From positions 23,213-87,212 of the forward strand of contig JAHYYL010000006.1 in the NCBI GenBank assembly GCA_019424965.1: DNA of 64,000 nt. Direction: 5' to 3'. Below are positions 1-7,228 of this stretch, piece after piece; the stretch's first letter is position 1; each line of letters starts with the position of its first letter. The notes beneath the pieces were generated by a model, which did not search any database, had not been told where the DNA came from, and was given only the letters and a program-made list of their open reading frames with translations. A program made the position numbers and the translations under genes. The stretch comes from Collinsella sp. Lineage in GTDB: Bacteria > Actinomycetota > Coriobacteriia > Coriobacteriales > Coriobacteriaceae.

Positions 1-108
1 AATCGTCATATCCGAAACGCCCAGCGCATCCGAAATCTCCTTGACCGAGACCGTGCCCTGCTCTTCGAGCAGCTGACGAACCTTATCCTGTCGCTCTGCT
101 TTAATCAC
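1..108 (-). CDS. DeoR-family transcriptional regulator, N-terminal fragment
   Basis: Only the first 36 codons are inside the window; the gene runs off the left edge. The start is a GTG at 108 preceded on the minus strand by AGGA at a seven-base spacing. The visible peptide starts MIKAERQDKVRQLL and continues VSVKEISDALGVS, which is the N-terminal winged helix-turn-helix pattern of DeoR/GlpR proteins, ending just as the recognition helix begins. The family normally has about 250 residues with a C-terminal sugar-phosphate sensing domain, not visible here. The gene is divergent from galM, with about 206 bp between starts, and sits beside tagatose and amino-sugar genes. A LacR/AgaR-like role is therefore plausible but inferred from family and context only. 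Confidence 0.85.
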   Translation of the reverse strand, partial: MIKAERQDKVRQLLEEQGTVSVKEISDALGVSDMTI

Positions 109-314
109 GATGAATCCTCGCCGTTCTTTGCGCGCATATCATTCAAACAGTAACGAACAAATTGTATCAGACTCGTGCGCGTCAAAAATGAACACCCGCA
201 CAGCTCCAATCATCACTTTTTTGAGAAAAATACCCCCTGCTTTAGTGGGGTGTAGTGATAATCTCGCCTGTTCGCGCTACAGTTTGTCCGAAATACCTCG
301 ATGTTAGGAACCAA

Positions 315-1367
315 ATGATCACTTCCGAGCTTTTCGGCACCGCGCCGTGCGGCACCTCCGTTCATCGTTACACCCTCAACGGGCCCGAGATCTGCGTTCG
401 CATTATGGACTATGGCGCCACCGTGCTGGGTATCGATGTGCCCGATATTCCCGGCAACGTGCGCGATGTGGTGCTGGGCTTCGATAAGCTCGAGGATTAC
501 TTTGACAACCCCGCCTGCTTTGGCGCGACCATCGGCCCCGTGGCAAACCGCACCGCGGGCGCCACGATCACCATCGACGGCACGGACTGGCACATGCCGG
601 CCAACGAAGGCGTCAACAACCTGCACAGCGATCTTGAGCATGGTCTGCACAAGCGCGTATGGGACGTTGAGCTCGACGAGACTCACAACGCCGTGCGCAT
701 GACCACCTCGCTTAAGGATGGCGAGCTGGGCCTGCCCGGCAACCGAACCTTTACGGCTATGTTTACCGTTACGCGCACCGGCGTCTTCCGCATCGAGTAT
801 GGTTGCGAGAGCGACCGCGCCACCTACGTGTCCATGACCAACCACACGTACTTTAACCTTGCCGGCCATAACGCCGGCATGGACTGTGAGCACTTCTTTA
901 TCGCCAACGCTGCCCACTACTTGCCCATTAACGAGCAGAACATCCCCACCGGCGAAATCGCTCCGGTCGAGGGAACACCGTTTGACTTTCGCGAGCTGCG
1001 CCCCGTCGCACCCGGCATGGAGGCCGACGACCCGCAGATTAAGCAGGCCCGTGGCTACGATCACTGCCTGTGCATCGATGGCTATCAGTACGGCCGCAAC
1101 CTGCGTCGCGCCCTACATGTCGAGGAGATGTGGACCGGTCGTGAGCTGGACTACTACACCACCGCCCCGGGCGTGCAGCTCTACACCGGCAACTGGCTGG
1201 GCGACGAGCACGCCAAGGACGATGCCAACTATGGCTGGGGCGCCGGCTTTGCCCTCGAGGCCGAGATGTACCCCGACACGCCGCACCAGCCGCTGTTCCC
1301 GCAGGGCATTGTTGGTCCGGGTCACCCCTACAGCAATGTGATCGAGTACCACTTTATGAGGCACTAA
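315..1367 (+). CDS. galM: Aldose 1-epimerase (galactose mutarotase)
   Basis: Interconverts the alpha and beta anomers of galactose or glucose in the cytoplasm, the entry step of galactose use. The 350-residue product has the usual family length. Visible signatures are the N-terminal GATVLGIDVPD segment, FGATIGPVANR around residues 72-82, NEGVNNLHS, the MTNHTYFNLAG block carrying a catalytic-type histidine, and the C-terminal FALEAEMYPDTPHQP block carrying the glutamate expected as general base. The ATG at 315 is chosen over an in-frame ATG at 255 because TAGGAACCAA precedes it and the family begins near there. A GATAAT box at 257-262 could be its -10. It is divergent from the DeoR gene and followed by a strong terminator, so it is probably monocistronic. 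Confidence 0.93.
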   Translation: MITSELFGTAPCGTSVHRYTLNGPEICVRIMDYGATVLGIDVPDIPGNVRDVVLGFDKLEDYFDNPACFGATIGPVANRTAGATITIDGTDWHMPANEGVNNLHSDLEHGLHKRVWDVELDETHNAVRMTTSLKDGELGLPGNRTFTAMFTVTRTGVFRIEYGCESDRATYVSMTNHTYFNLAGHNAGMDCEHFFIANAAHYLPINEQNIPTGEIAPVEGTPFDFRELRPVAPGMEADDPQIKQARGYDHCLCIDGYQYGRNLRRALHVEEMWTGRELDYYTTAPGVQLYTGNWLGDEHAKDDANYGWGAGFALEAEMYPDTPHQPLFPQGIVGPGHPYSNVIEYHFMRH

Positions 1368-1395
1368 ACCCACAACGCGACATATCACACAGCAA

Positions 1396-1428
1396 CGCCC
1401 GCCGGCACCACCGCCGGCGGGCGTTTTT
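1396..1428 (+). terminator. Rho-independent terminator after galM
   Basis: A perfect 10-bp GC stem (CGCCCGCCGG with CCGGCGGGCG), an 8-nt loop and then TTTTT. It lies 28 bp after the galM stop. Confidence 0.9.
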
Positions 1429-1473
1429 CATCTTTTGGGCGCATTTTCGCTGTGACTATATGAGTGGCATATC

Positions 1474-1625
1474 AAAACTATGCCCATTTACTACGTTTAG
1501 CCCGGGATGCTCGAGCATGCACCGGTTTTTGTTAAATTCGCGAGCCGTCTACCTGCAGTTTTGTTTTTCTCAAATTCGACATGCTCGGCGATAGCCGATC
1601 AAACGTAGTAAATGGGCATAGTTTT
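1474..1625. repeat. Palindromic intergenic element with 25-bp perfect arms (element D)
   Basis: A 25-bp perfect inverted repeat has its left arm at 1474-1498 and right arm at 1601-1625, with core CTATGCCCATTTACTACG. Beyond the perfect part the arms keep partial complementarity, including GCTCGAGCATG against GCCGAGCATG, so each imperfect arm is about 45-50 bp. The element lies between the convergent ends of galM and the EIIB paralogue. It has the architecture of the elements at 22410, 36954, 53931 and 63730 but different arm sequences. Nothing else was seen in this 325-bp gap besides the galM terminator. Confidence 0.85.
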
Positions 1626-1692
1626 TAACAGGCGGCATCGCACGCGTCCCTCGCAAGGGCAAAATGATCCGTTTTCCTCCGTCCCCAAGGGA

Positions 1693-2175
1693 TCAGTTGA
1701 ACAGATTGCCGATGGGATCGGGGGCGGAACTGGGGAGATGGCGGATTTCTAGCTCTATACCGAGCTTTTGCAACTCTTTGAAGGCGGCGATGTCTGTATC
1801 GCCTACGGCAACGGCAGGCGTTGCAGAGCGCTTGCCCTCCCCCGCCCGCATATGGCCGATACTAATCTTGGTTATTGGCACACCGCCCTTAACCAGCGCG
1901 AGCGCATCGGAGGGTGAGGCCACCATGATCAGAATCAATTGGCGAGGCGTTGCGGTATGAATGATGTCGATGGCCTTTTGTACCGAGAAAAACCGCGTCC
2001 AAACGCCTTCTGGCGCCGCCACCCTCATGGGTGCCCATTGGCGCGAATCTGCCGCGATCTCATCGTTGACGATTAGGACAAGGTTGGAACCCACGGCTTC
2101 GTTCCACAGCTCAACGTCTTGTCCGTAAATGAAACGGTCGTCGATACGTGTGAGAAGGATCTTGGGTTGAGCCAT
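1693..2175 (-). CDS. PTS mannose-family EIIB-like protein lacking the active-site histidine
   Basis: Homologous along its whole 160-residue length to the EIIB at 11390-11872: MAQPKILLTRIDDRF here against MAEPNILLTRIDNRL there, and the same KGGVPI...IGHM..GEGKR and ELQKLGIELEIR blocks. EIIB proteins of this family accept phosphate from EIIA on the histidine of the R-I-D-x-R-L-V-H-G-Q motif. Here residue 17 is tyrosine (RFIYGQD), and the following V-A is replaced by D-V. It is a stand-alone gene with no EIIA, EIIC or EIID beside it. The start at 2175 is chosen by alignment to the paralogue; an upstream in-frame ATG exists at 2202 and no strong ribosome site distinguishes them. It probably cannot phosphorylate sugar and may be a regulatory or decoy paralogue; that role is inference. 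Confidence 0.85.
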   Translation of the reverse strand: MAQPKILLTRIDDRFIYGQDVELWNEAVGSNLVLIVNDEIAADSRQWAPMRVAAPEGVWTRFFSVQKAIDIIHTATPRQLILIMVASPSDALALVKGGVPITKISIGHMRAGEGKRSATPAVAVGDTDIAAFKELQKLGIELEIRHLPSSAPDPIGNLFN

Positions 2176-2382
2176 GGCTGCCCCATTCTGTTTGAGACCC
2201 ATACGAGCGGGACGTCGACCACCAACTCAACAGCTGGTCAAGCGCCAGATGGACGCCGCAGACATCACGCCTCTAGTATTAGTGCATTTAAAGTGAGAAA
2301 AGCCGTCAGAACCCTTGCGCGGATGTGCGATGTCCCGTATCATAGACAGCCGTTGACGCCTCAGTTGCGCCATCACATGGCC

Positions 2383-2458
2383 GCCAGCGTAGCTCAGTTG
2401 GTAGAGCACCGCTCTCGTAAAGCGGGGGTCACCGGTTCGAGCCCGGTCGCTGGCTCCA
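2383..2458 (+). tRNA. tRNA-Thr (anticodon CGU)
   Basis: A complete cloverleaf: acceptor GCCAGCG pairs with CGCTGGC, followed by discriminator T and encoded CCA. The D-arm is AGCTC...GAGC, and the anticodon stem CCGCT/AGCGG encloses CTCGTAA with anticodon CGT, which reads ACG threonine codons. The T-arm is CCGG-TTCGAGC-CCGG. It is 76 nt long, and a terminator follows directly. Confidence 0.95.
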
Positions 2459-2469
2459 TTGCACAAGAT

Positions 2470-2492
2470 AGCCGCCTTCGGGCGGCTTTTTT
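2470..2492 (+). terminator. Terminator of the tRNA-Thr gene
   Basis: GCCGCC-TTCG-GGCGGC hairpin with a stable UUCG tetraloop, followed by six T. It begins 12 nt after the tRNA CCA end. From 2493 to the end of yhcH at 2667 no gene or structure was recognised. Confidence 0.93.
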
Positions 2493-2666
2493 GTTGCCGA
2501 TTTCGGGCGCGCATCCGCCAATCCAAGCACAACGCCGCCGGAAACTCCCCTACTCAACAAAAGCCCCGCCAACCGCAATCCCCAAAGGAACCGCGATCAG
2601 CGGGGCCCAAGCGAGCTCCCCCAAGGGATAACGCTCGCAACACGAACAGCTCAGCCGAGCAGCGCG

Positions 2667-3140
2667 CTACTCCTCCCAGAAAGCATCTGCAAGCAGCTTA
2701 AAGCAAATCTTCTTGACCGGTTGCGCGCCATCGCCCGGGAACTCGAGCGTGGGCATGTGAGGCTCGCCGGCAACAAACAGCGCAAACTTGTCGTCAGCAA
2801 GATCGCCGGCGATCGAGGCGTCGGAATCGACCAGATCGTAGTCGTCCTTCTCGTCGAACTCCTGGACCAGCGTCAGGCTGCCCGTGGCAACCTTAAAGGC
2901 CTCGCGACCCTCGACGTCGATCTGCAGGTCGTGATAGCGCTGATGCGTCTCATAGTGAGCCTCGGCTTCGGGACGCGTCGTGGGAGCCATGACGTTCGCA
3001 AAGACCTTGTCGCCCAGAATCGGATGGCTGCCGACCTCGAGCTTCGCCGGATCGTTCTCCTCGAGCCAATCGATCAGCACGTCGAGGCCCTTGAGCATTC
3101 CACGGTACTCCTCGATATCGCCCAATGCACCGTAAATCAT
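2667..3140 (-). CDS. YhcH/YjgK/YiaL family protein (cupin-like, DUF386)
   Basis: A 157-residue protein of the family that includes EbgC and YhcH, usually found with sialic acid, amino-sugar or beta-galactoside genes; members are thought to act on sugar anomers or as small sugar-binding enzymes. Family features visible are an N-terminal helical MIYGALGDIEEYRG segment, HYETHQRYHDLQIDVEG with the conserved H-x-x-Y-x-D-x-Q metal-site pattern around residues 87-93, and the late FAGEPHMP / KKICFKL strand pair (VAGEPHMPTLEF near residue 123). The ribosome site GAGAGGGGATTTAG precedes the ATG at 3140. It is the last gene of the lacX-lacC set on the minus strand, separated from lacC by a nagA remnant. 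Confidence 0.9.
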   Translation of the reverse strand: MIYGALGDIEEYRGMLKGLDVLIDWLEENDPAKLEVGSHPILGDKVFANVMAPTTRPEAEAHYETHQRYHDLQIDVEGREAFKVATGSLTLVQEFDEKDDYDLVDSDASIAGDLADDKFALFVAGEPHMPTLEFPGDGAQPVKKICFKLLADAFWEE

Positions 3141-3172
3141 CTAAATCCCCTCTCGGATCGTTTCTTTGGCGG

Positions 3173-3303
3173 CTACTCGGCAAACGCATTACCGACGCTG
3201 TTGCCACCCACATGCGTCTCGACCAGGGTAAGGTCGGGATTGAACACGACAGTGTCGGCGTCGCGCCCCGACATAATGCTACTGCACTTGTCGTCGACAT
3301 GAG
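3173..3303 (-). pseudogene. 3' remnant of a second nagA gene
   Basis: The minus strand encodes an open stretch of about 43 codons ending at a stop at 3173-3175. It reads A-H-V-D-D-K-C-S-S-I-M-S-G-R-D-A-D and ends V-G-G-N-S-V-G-N-A-F-A-E. The intact nagA at 5942-7111 ends in the same way. By eye 32 of the last 43 residues are identical, including the GRDAD, LTLVET and SVGNAF blocks. No start codon or other nagA domain precedes it; lacC ends only 34 bp upstream. Mismatches are mostly conservative, so it looks like an old or imported copy left by recombination rather than a fresh duplication. Confidence 0.85.
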
Positions 3304-3337
3304 CTAGCAACCGATGCCGAGGCCGCGACACAAGCTC

Positions 3338-4273
3338 CTACAGCTCGGTCACGACAACGCCGTTGTAAACCTCATCCCAACGATCCATGACCAGATGGCC
3401 GGTCATGGGATCCATGGCATTGAGCTTGCCGCAGGTGTTGGCGGTACGCAGAACCGTCTCGTCGTCTGCGCCAGCAGCGATGGCATGTGCGAAGCCTGCG
3501 ATAGTGGAGTCGCCAGAACCCGTAGCGTTAACGGCAGGAATATCGGGCGTCTTGGCACGGAACGCGCGGCCATTGTGGAAGCCAACGGAGCCGGCAGCGC
3601 CCATGGACACGACGACCCAGGGGATATCGGAGAAGCGAGCGTCAGAGGCGAGCGCGGCGCGGAGCTCGTCCACATCGTCGGTGGTAAAGTTCGTGCCCAG
3701 AAGGCCGTTGATCTCGGTCAGGTTAGGCTTGACCAGCTCGGGCTTAATTTCGGACTTAAGGGCGGCCTCGAGCGAAGCACCCGAGGTATCAAGCAGCACC
3801 TTGGCGCCGGCGTTCTCGGCAATGCCCGTGATCTTGGCATAGTAGTCTGCCTCGACACCGCGGGGCAGCGAACCCGAAATGGTGACGACGTCGGCCTTAC
3901 CTGCAAGCTCGGTAAACTTGGCGGTAAAGGCATCGAGCTCCTCGGGGGCAATTGTCGGGCCGCTCTCGAGCAGCTCGGTCTGGTTGCCGGCGTGGAGAAT
4001 GTTAAGGCAAATGCGAGTCTCGCCCTTGATGGGCACAAAGTCGTTGTTAATACCGTTGGCGTCCATGAGCTCAGCCATGTAGGCGCCCATGTGGCCGCCG
4101 AGCAGACCGGTTGCCACAACGTCGTCGCCCAGCTGGCCCAGGACGCGGGCCACGTTGAGGCCCTTGCCGCCGGCGGTCTTTTCGGGCGTCACACGGTTGA
4201 CGTCGTCGATAATGAGCTCATCGAGCTGATAGCGCGTATCGACAGACGGGTTCATCGTAACGGTGAGGATCAT
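3338..4273 (-). CDS. lacC: Tagatose-6-phosphate kinase / 1-phosphofructokinase family kinase
   Basis: A PfkB-fold ATP-dependent sugar-phosphate kinase of 311 residues, the normal length for LacC/FruK. Visible motifs are the MNPSVD N-terminus, the GGKGLNVAR substrate block (residues 35-43), ISGSLPRG, VKPNLTEI, VVSMGAAGSV and the ATP/anion-hole motif NATGSGDSTIAGF near residue 250. The GSGDS form rather than GAGD is typical of LacC-type tagatose-6-P kinases, and the neighbouring nagA, agaS and lacX-like genes favour tagatose-6-P over fructose-1-P as substrate. The ATG at 4273 follows AAGGAGCTAAAA. It is downstream of the lacX-like gene on the same strand. A tagatose-1,6-bisphosphate aldolase is not in the window. 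Confidence 0.85.
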   Translation of the reverse strand: MILTVTMNPSVDTRYQLDELIIDDVNRVTPEKTAGGKGLNVARVLGQLGDDVVATGLLGGHMGAYMAELMDANGINNDFVPIKGETRICLNILHAGNQTELLESGPTIAPEELDAFTAKFTELAGKADVVTISGSLPRGVEADYYAKITGIAENAGAKVLLDTSGASLEAALKSEIKPELVKPNLTEINGLLGTNFTTDDVDELRAALASDARFSDIPWVVVSMGAAGSVGFHNGRAFRAKTPDIPAVNATGSGDSTIAGFAHAIAAGADDETVLRTANTCGKLNAMDPMTGHLVMDRWDEVYNGVVVTEL

Positions 4274-4332
4274 TTTTAGCTCCTTATCTCGCAGGCTCCT
4301 TGTGCCTCGCGATACGAGTCGACAAAACGGAA

Positions 4333-5205
4333 TTACAGAATCTCAATCGTGAACGAGCGAACGACGGTCTCCTTAGGCTTGGCGACAAGGCAGCCGCGCT
4401 TGTGCTCAAGCACGTCATCCTCATCGGAACAGGTCGAAAGGCCGCCCCAGGGCTCAACTGCCACAAAATCGCCCTCGGGCTTACTCCACACAATAAGATA
4501 CGGGAAACCCTCAAAGCTCAGGCGAACGCCCTTGTCCTCGCCCTTCTTGGAGAGCGTGACCTGACGGCTCTCGAGCACGTCAAAGATGGTCTCCGCGAAA
4601 TCGAAGAGCTCGTGCGATAGGGGCAGCGTCTTTCCCACCATGGGGTTCTTTGAACGGTTAGCTACATCAATCAATCCGGTCGAGGGTACGGCGGTACAAA
4701 GCTCCGCAGCCTCGTCTTTCTCAAAACGCAACTCGTAGTCCGTATAGGCCTCACCCTCGTCGAGCGGACACCTAAAGCCGGGATGACCGCCGATAAAGAA
4801 CGGCATGTCCTCGGTACCCTCGTTGGTAACCTCATAGGCGACACGCACGGCGGCGTCCTCAAGCGTATAACGAGCAACAAGCTTAAACGGATACGGATAA
4901 TCGCTCAGCAGCGCGGCGTTATCCTCGGATGCCAGGCACATAGCCAGCTCGTTTGCGCTTTGGCTCAACAGCTTCCACTCCTGCTTGCGCGCAAAGCCGT
5001 GGCGGGCGAGCTTCACATGATGCCCGGCAAACGTCATGGCGCTACCATCGCGCAAGCCTCCGCAAATCGGGAAGCAAATCGGTGCCTGGCCGGACCACAC
5101 GGCGGGATCGCCCTGCCACAGATACTCGCGACCGTCGGCCTCAATCGAGGTAAACGAGCCGCCGCCCGTCTCGGCCCTGACCAAAGGACAAACCCGCACG
5201 TTCAT
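4333..5205 (-). CDS. Aldose 1-epimerase family protein, LacX-like
   Basis: A galactose-mutarotase-fold protein of the LacX/YihR subgroup, commonly linked to tagatose-6-phosphate pathway genes. The start is taken as the ATG at 5205 (MNVRVCPLVRAETGG), the closest fit to the family N-terminus, with CCGGACGCATCG before it. In-frame ATGs at 5229, 5244 and 5295 lack better ribosome sites, so the start is uncertain. Landmarks in the 290-residue product are EYLWQGDPAVWSGQAPICFPICGGL, then KLARHGFARKQEWKL with the expected catalytic-type histidine, FFIGGHPGF, and VWSKPEGDFVAVEPWGG near the C-terminus. It is divergent from the flavodoxin gene (76 bp between starts) and precedes lacC by 59 bp. Confidence 0.85.
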   Translation of the reverse strand: MNVRVCPLVRAETGGGSFTSIEADGREYLWQGDPAVWSGQAPICFPICGGLRDGSAMTFAGHHVKLARHGFARKQEWKLLSQSANELAMCLASEDNAALLSDYPYPFKLVARYTLEDAAVRVAYEVTNEGTEDMPFFIGGHPGFRCPLDEGEAYTDYELRFEKDEAAELCTAVPSTGLIDVANRSKNPMVGKTLPLSHELFDFAETIFDVLESRQVTLSKKGEDKGVRLSFEGFPYLIVWSKPEGDFVAVEPWGGLSTCSDEDDVLEHKRGCLVAKPKETVVRSFTIEIL

Positions 5206-5281
5206 CGATGCGTCCGGTATCCCAGCCATGCAACGGGGTACCATATAGACATTAATGCAATTACAGCTGAAAGGCCTTCTT

Positions 5282-5866
5282 ATGCGAACCATCATCCTTT
5301 ATGCCTCACGCCACCACGGCAATACGAAAAAGCTCGTGGACGCCATCGTCGAGGCGCACCCCGAAATCGATACCCTCGACGTGAAGTCACTCGGTAAAAA
5401 CGAGTACCCCGACCTGCACGAATACCATCTGATCGGCGTCGCCACGGGCATTTATTACTCCGAGATCGACAAAGATATGGCGCGCGTGCTCACTAACGTG
5501 CTGCAGCCGCAGGACAAGGTATTTGGCCTTATGACCTACGGTGGCAAAAACAAGTGGTACGGCAAGGATATCGATGGCATCTGCCGCATGAGGCAGGCCA
5601 TCTTTATGGGTGTCTACGGCTGCCCCGGCTTTGATACGTGGGGGCCGTTCAAACTCACCGGCGGTGTCCAAAAGGGACACCCGACCGCTGAGGAAATTAA
5701 GGGCGCCGTCGACTTCTTCGACAAAATCGAAGACGAGTATGGCGAGATCATCGTCGAAGAGTACGCCAAGCGCGAGAAGCGTCTAGCCTACGAAAAGGAG
5801 CATCCTGCAGGAGGTCTTGTGGCCGGCGTTAAGCGCACGGCAAAGAAGATCGCTAACAAGCTGTAA
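5282..5866 (+). CDS. Flavodoxin family protein
   Basis: A predicted FMN-binding electron carrier or flavoprotein of 194 residues. The first strand and phosphate loop read TIILYASRHHGNTKKL at residues 3-18, matching the S-x-x-G-N-T-x-x flavodoxin FMN loop. Later come ATGIYYSEIDKDM and FGLMTYGG, the second and third flavin-contact loops. The C-terminus beyond residue 150 is lysine-rich (KREKRLAYEKEH, KRTAKKIANKL), possibly for nucleic-acid or membrane contact. The ATG at 5282 is chosen because AAAGG lies seven bases upstream; an in-frame ATG at 5255 has no ribosome site. It is monocistronic, divergent from the lacX-like gene and closed by a terminator. Confidence 0.85.
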   Translation: MRTIILYASRHHGNTKKLVDAIVEAHPEIDTLDVKSLGKNEYPDLHEYHLIGVATGIYYSEIDKDMARVLTNVLQPQDKVFGLMTYGGKNKWYGKDIDGICRMRQAIFMGVYGCPGFDTWGPFKLTGGVQKGHPTAEEIKGAVDFFDKIEDEYGEIIVEEYAKREKRLAYEKEHPAGGLVAGVKRTAKKIANKL

Positions 5867-5897
5867 CTGTTAAGGTGCTTTTGAGCGTTTAACCCAT

Positions 5898-5935
5898 ACG
5901 GCGGGTCCGAGCAGATTCGGGCCCGCCGTCTTTTT
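5898..5935 (+). terminator. Terminator after the flavodoxin gene
   Basis: A 13-bp imperfect GC stem (ACGGCGGGTCCGA with TCGGGCCCGCCGT) followed by CTTTTT, 31 bp after the stop. It may also serve as a stop for antisense reading into nagA. Confidence 0.9.
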
Positions 5936-5941
5936 CTATCG

Positions 5942-7111
5942 TTACTCGGTAAAGGCGTTGCCGACGCTCTGGCCGCCAACATAGGTCTCTACGAGGGTGA
6001 GCTCGTGGTCGAACACGACAAAGTCGGCGTCGCGACCCGGCATGATGCTGCCGCACTTATCCTCGATGTGCGCGGAGCGTGCCGGCACCTCGGTTGCCAT
6101 GCGAATGGCGATATCGGCGCTGGCGATGCCCCAGTCGACGATGTTCTTGACGCCTTGGGCAAGCGTGAGCACCGAGCCGGCAATGCTCTTGCCGTCGGCG
6201 AGCCAGCACAGGTTGTCCTTCATGATGACGTCCATGCCACCACTGGTGTAGCTGCCCTCGGGCATGCCGCCGCAACCCAGGCAGTCGGTGATGAGTACCG
6301 TATGCTGCCAGCCCTTTGCCTGCAGCAGCGCCTTGATGGCGGCAGGGTTCACGTGCTTGCCGTCACAGATGATCTCGGCGTAGGTCTCGGGCGTGGACAT
6401 GGCAGCGCCCACGACACCGGGCTCACGGTGATGCAGTCCGCGCTGGCCGTTATAGGTATGCGTAAAGCAGCTGGCACCGGCGTTGATGGCGGCGATGCAC
6501 TCATCGTAGGTGGCGTCGGAGTGACCGATACTGGTCACCACGCCCTTGGCGTTCAGAGCAGCCGCATAAGCAGCGGCGCCATCGCGCTCGGCAGCCATGG
6601 CGCTCTTAACGATGCGACCACCCGCAGCCTCCTGCCACTGATCGAAGACCTCCTCGGAGGGATCGATAAGATAAGCGGGGTTCTGCGCGCCCACGTGCTT
6701 CATGGTAAAGAAGGGCCCCTCCAGGTAGATGCCCTGAATGCGAGCACCGCAGAAATCGGGGCCGCGACCCTCGTCCGCCTGAGCGATGGCGGCGCAGGCA
6801 TCCTTGATCTGCTCGACGCCATCGGTGAACGTCGTGGGCAGCCAGCTGGTGGTACCACGACGGGCGAGCTCGGTCGAGCTGATATCGATGCCCTCGGGAT
6901 CGTTATCGGTAGTCGAGTGGTTATAGAAGCCATGGATGTGGGTGTCGACCATACCCGGCGCGATCCACGATCCCGTGTAGTCCTTAATCTCGCAAGAGGG
7001 CTCGTCGGCCTGCCAGGCGCCAAAGACGCCATCCTCGACCATAAGATAGCCGCCCAGTTGCGGGCCTGCCGGCAAGAAGAACTTGTCAGCCTTAATTGCG
7101 TACGTGCTCAT
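5942..7111 (-). CDS. nagA: N-acetylglucosamine/galactosamine-6-phosphate deacetylase
   Basis: A metal-dependent amidohydrolase that removes acetate from GlcNAc-6-P or GalNAc-6-P; the 389-residue length is normal. Visible elements are DTHIHGF with metal histidines at residues 58 and 60, IYLEGPFF, GHSDATYDE, CFTHTYNGQRGLHHREPG with further ligands and substrate residues, VLITDCLGCGGMPEG with the catalytic-type aspartate, and a C-terminal GRDADFVVFDHEL cap. The start is the ATG at 7111, five bases after GAGGAG; a GTG at 7117 overlaps that site. It lies downstream of agaS with a terminator between them, so it may rely on read-through or its own promoter. Context with agaS suggests GalNAc-6-P (AgaA-like use), but the sequence alone does not separate GlcNAc from GalNAc substrates. 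Confidence 0.92.
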   Translation of the reverse strand: MSTYAIKADKFFLPAGPQLGGYLMVEDGVFGAWQADEPSCEIKDYTGSWIAPGMVDTHIHGFYNHSTTDNDPEGIDISSTELARRGTTSWLPTTFTDGVEQIKDACAAIAQADEGRGPDFCGARIQGIYLEGPFFTMKHVGAQNPAYLIDPSEEVFDQWQEAAGGRIVKSAMAAERDGAAAYAAALNAKGVVTSIGHSDATYDECIAAINAGASCFTHTYNGQRGLHHREPGVVGAAMSTPETYAEIICDGKHVNPAAIKALLQAKGWQHTVLITDCLGCGGMPEGSYTSGGMDVIMKDNLCWLADGKSIAGSVLTLAQGVKNIVDWGIASADIAIRMATEVPARSAHIEDKCGSIMPGRDADFVVFDHELTLVETYVGGQSVGNAFTE

Positions 7112-7171
7112 ATGCACTCCTCGCTTCTAAAGCAGTTGACTGTGGTGATGCTTATACCCAGTTCACGTAAA

Positions 7172-7211
7172 ACAAAAAGCGCCCGCCCGCCGTTATGAGC
7201 GGACGGGCGCC
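7172..7211 (-). terminator. Terminator between agaS and nagA
   Basis: On the minus strand a GC stem (GCGCCCGTCC...GGCGGGCGC, one or two bulges) with loop TCATAAC is followed by TTTTTG. It is 18 bp after the agaS stop and 60 bp before nagA, so agaS transcripts probably end here at least in part. Confidence 0.85.
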
Positions 7212-7228
7212 CTTACAGGGGGACGCGA

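Noticed and set aside
2383..2458. Integration site at tRNA-Thr
   Set aside because: No integrase gene nearby and no duplicated tRNA 3' end noticed; the adjoining genes look like stable sugar genes.
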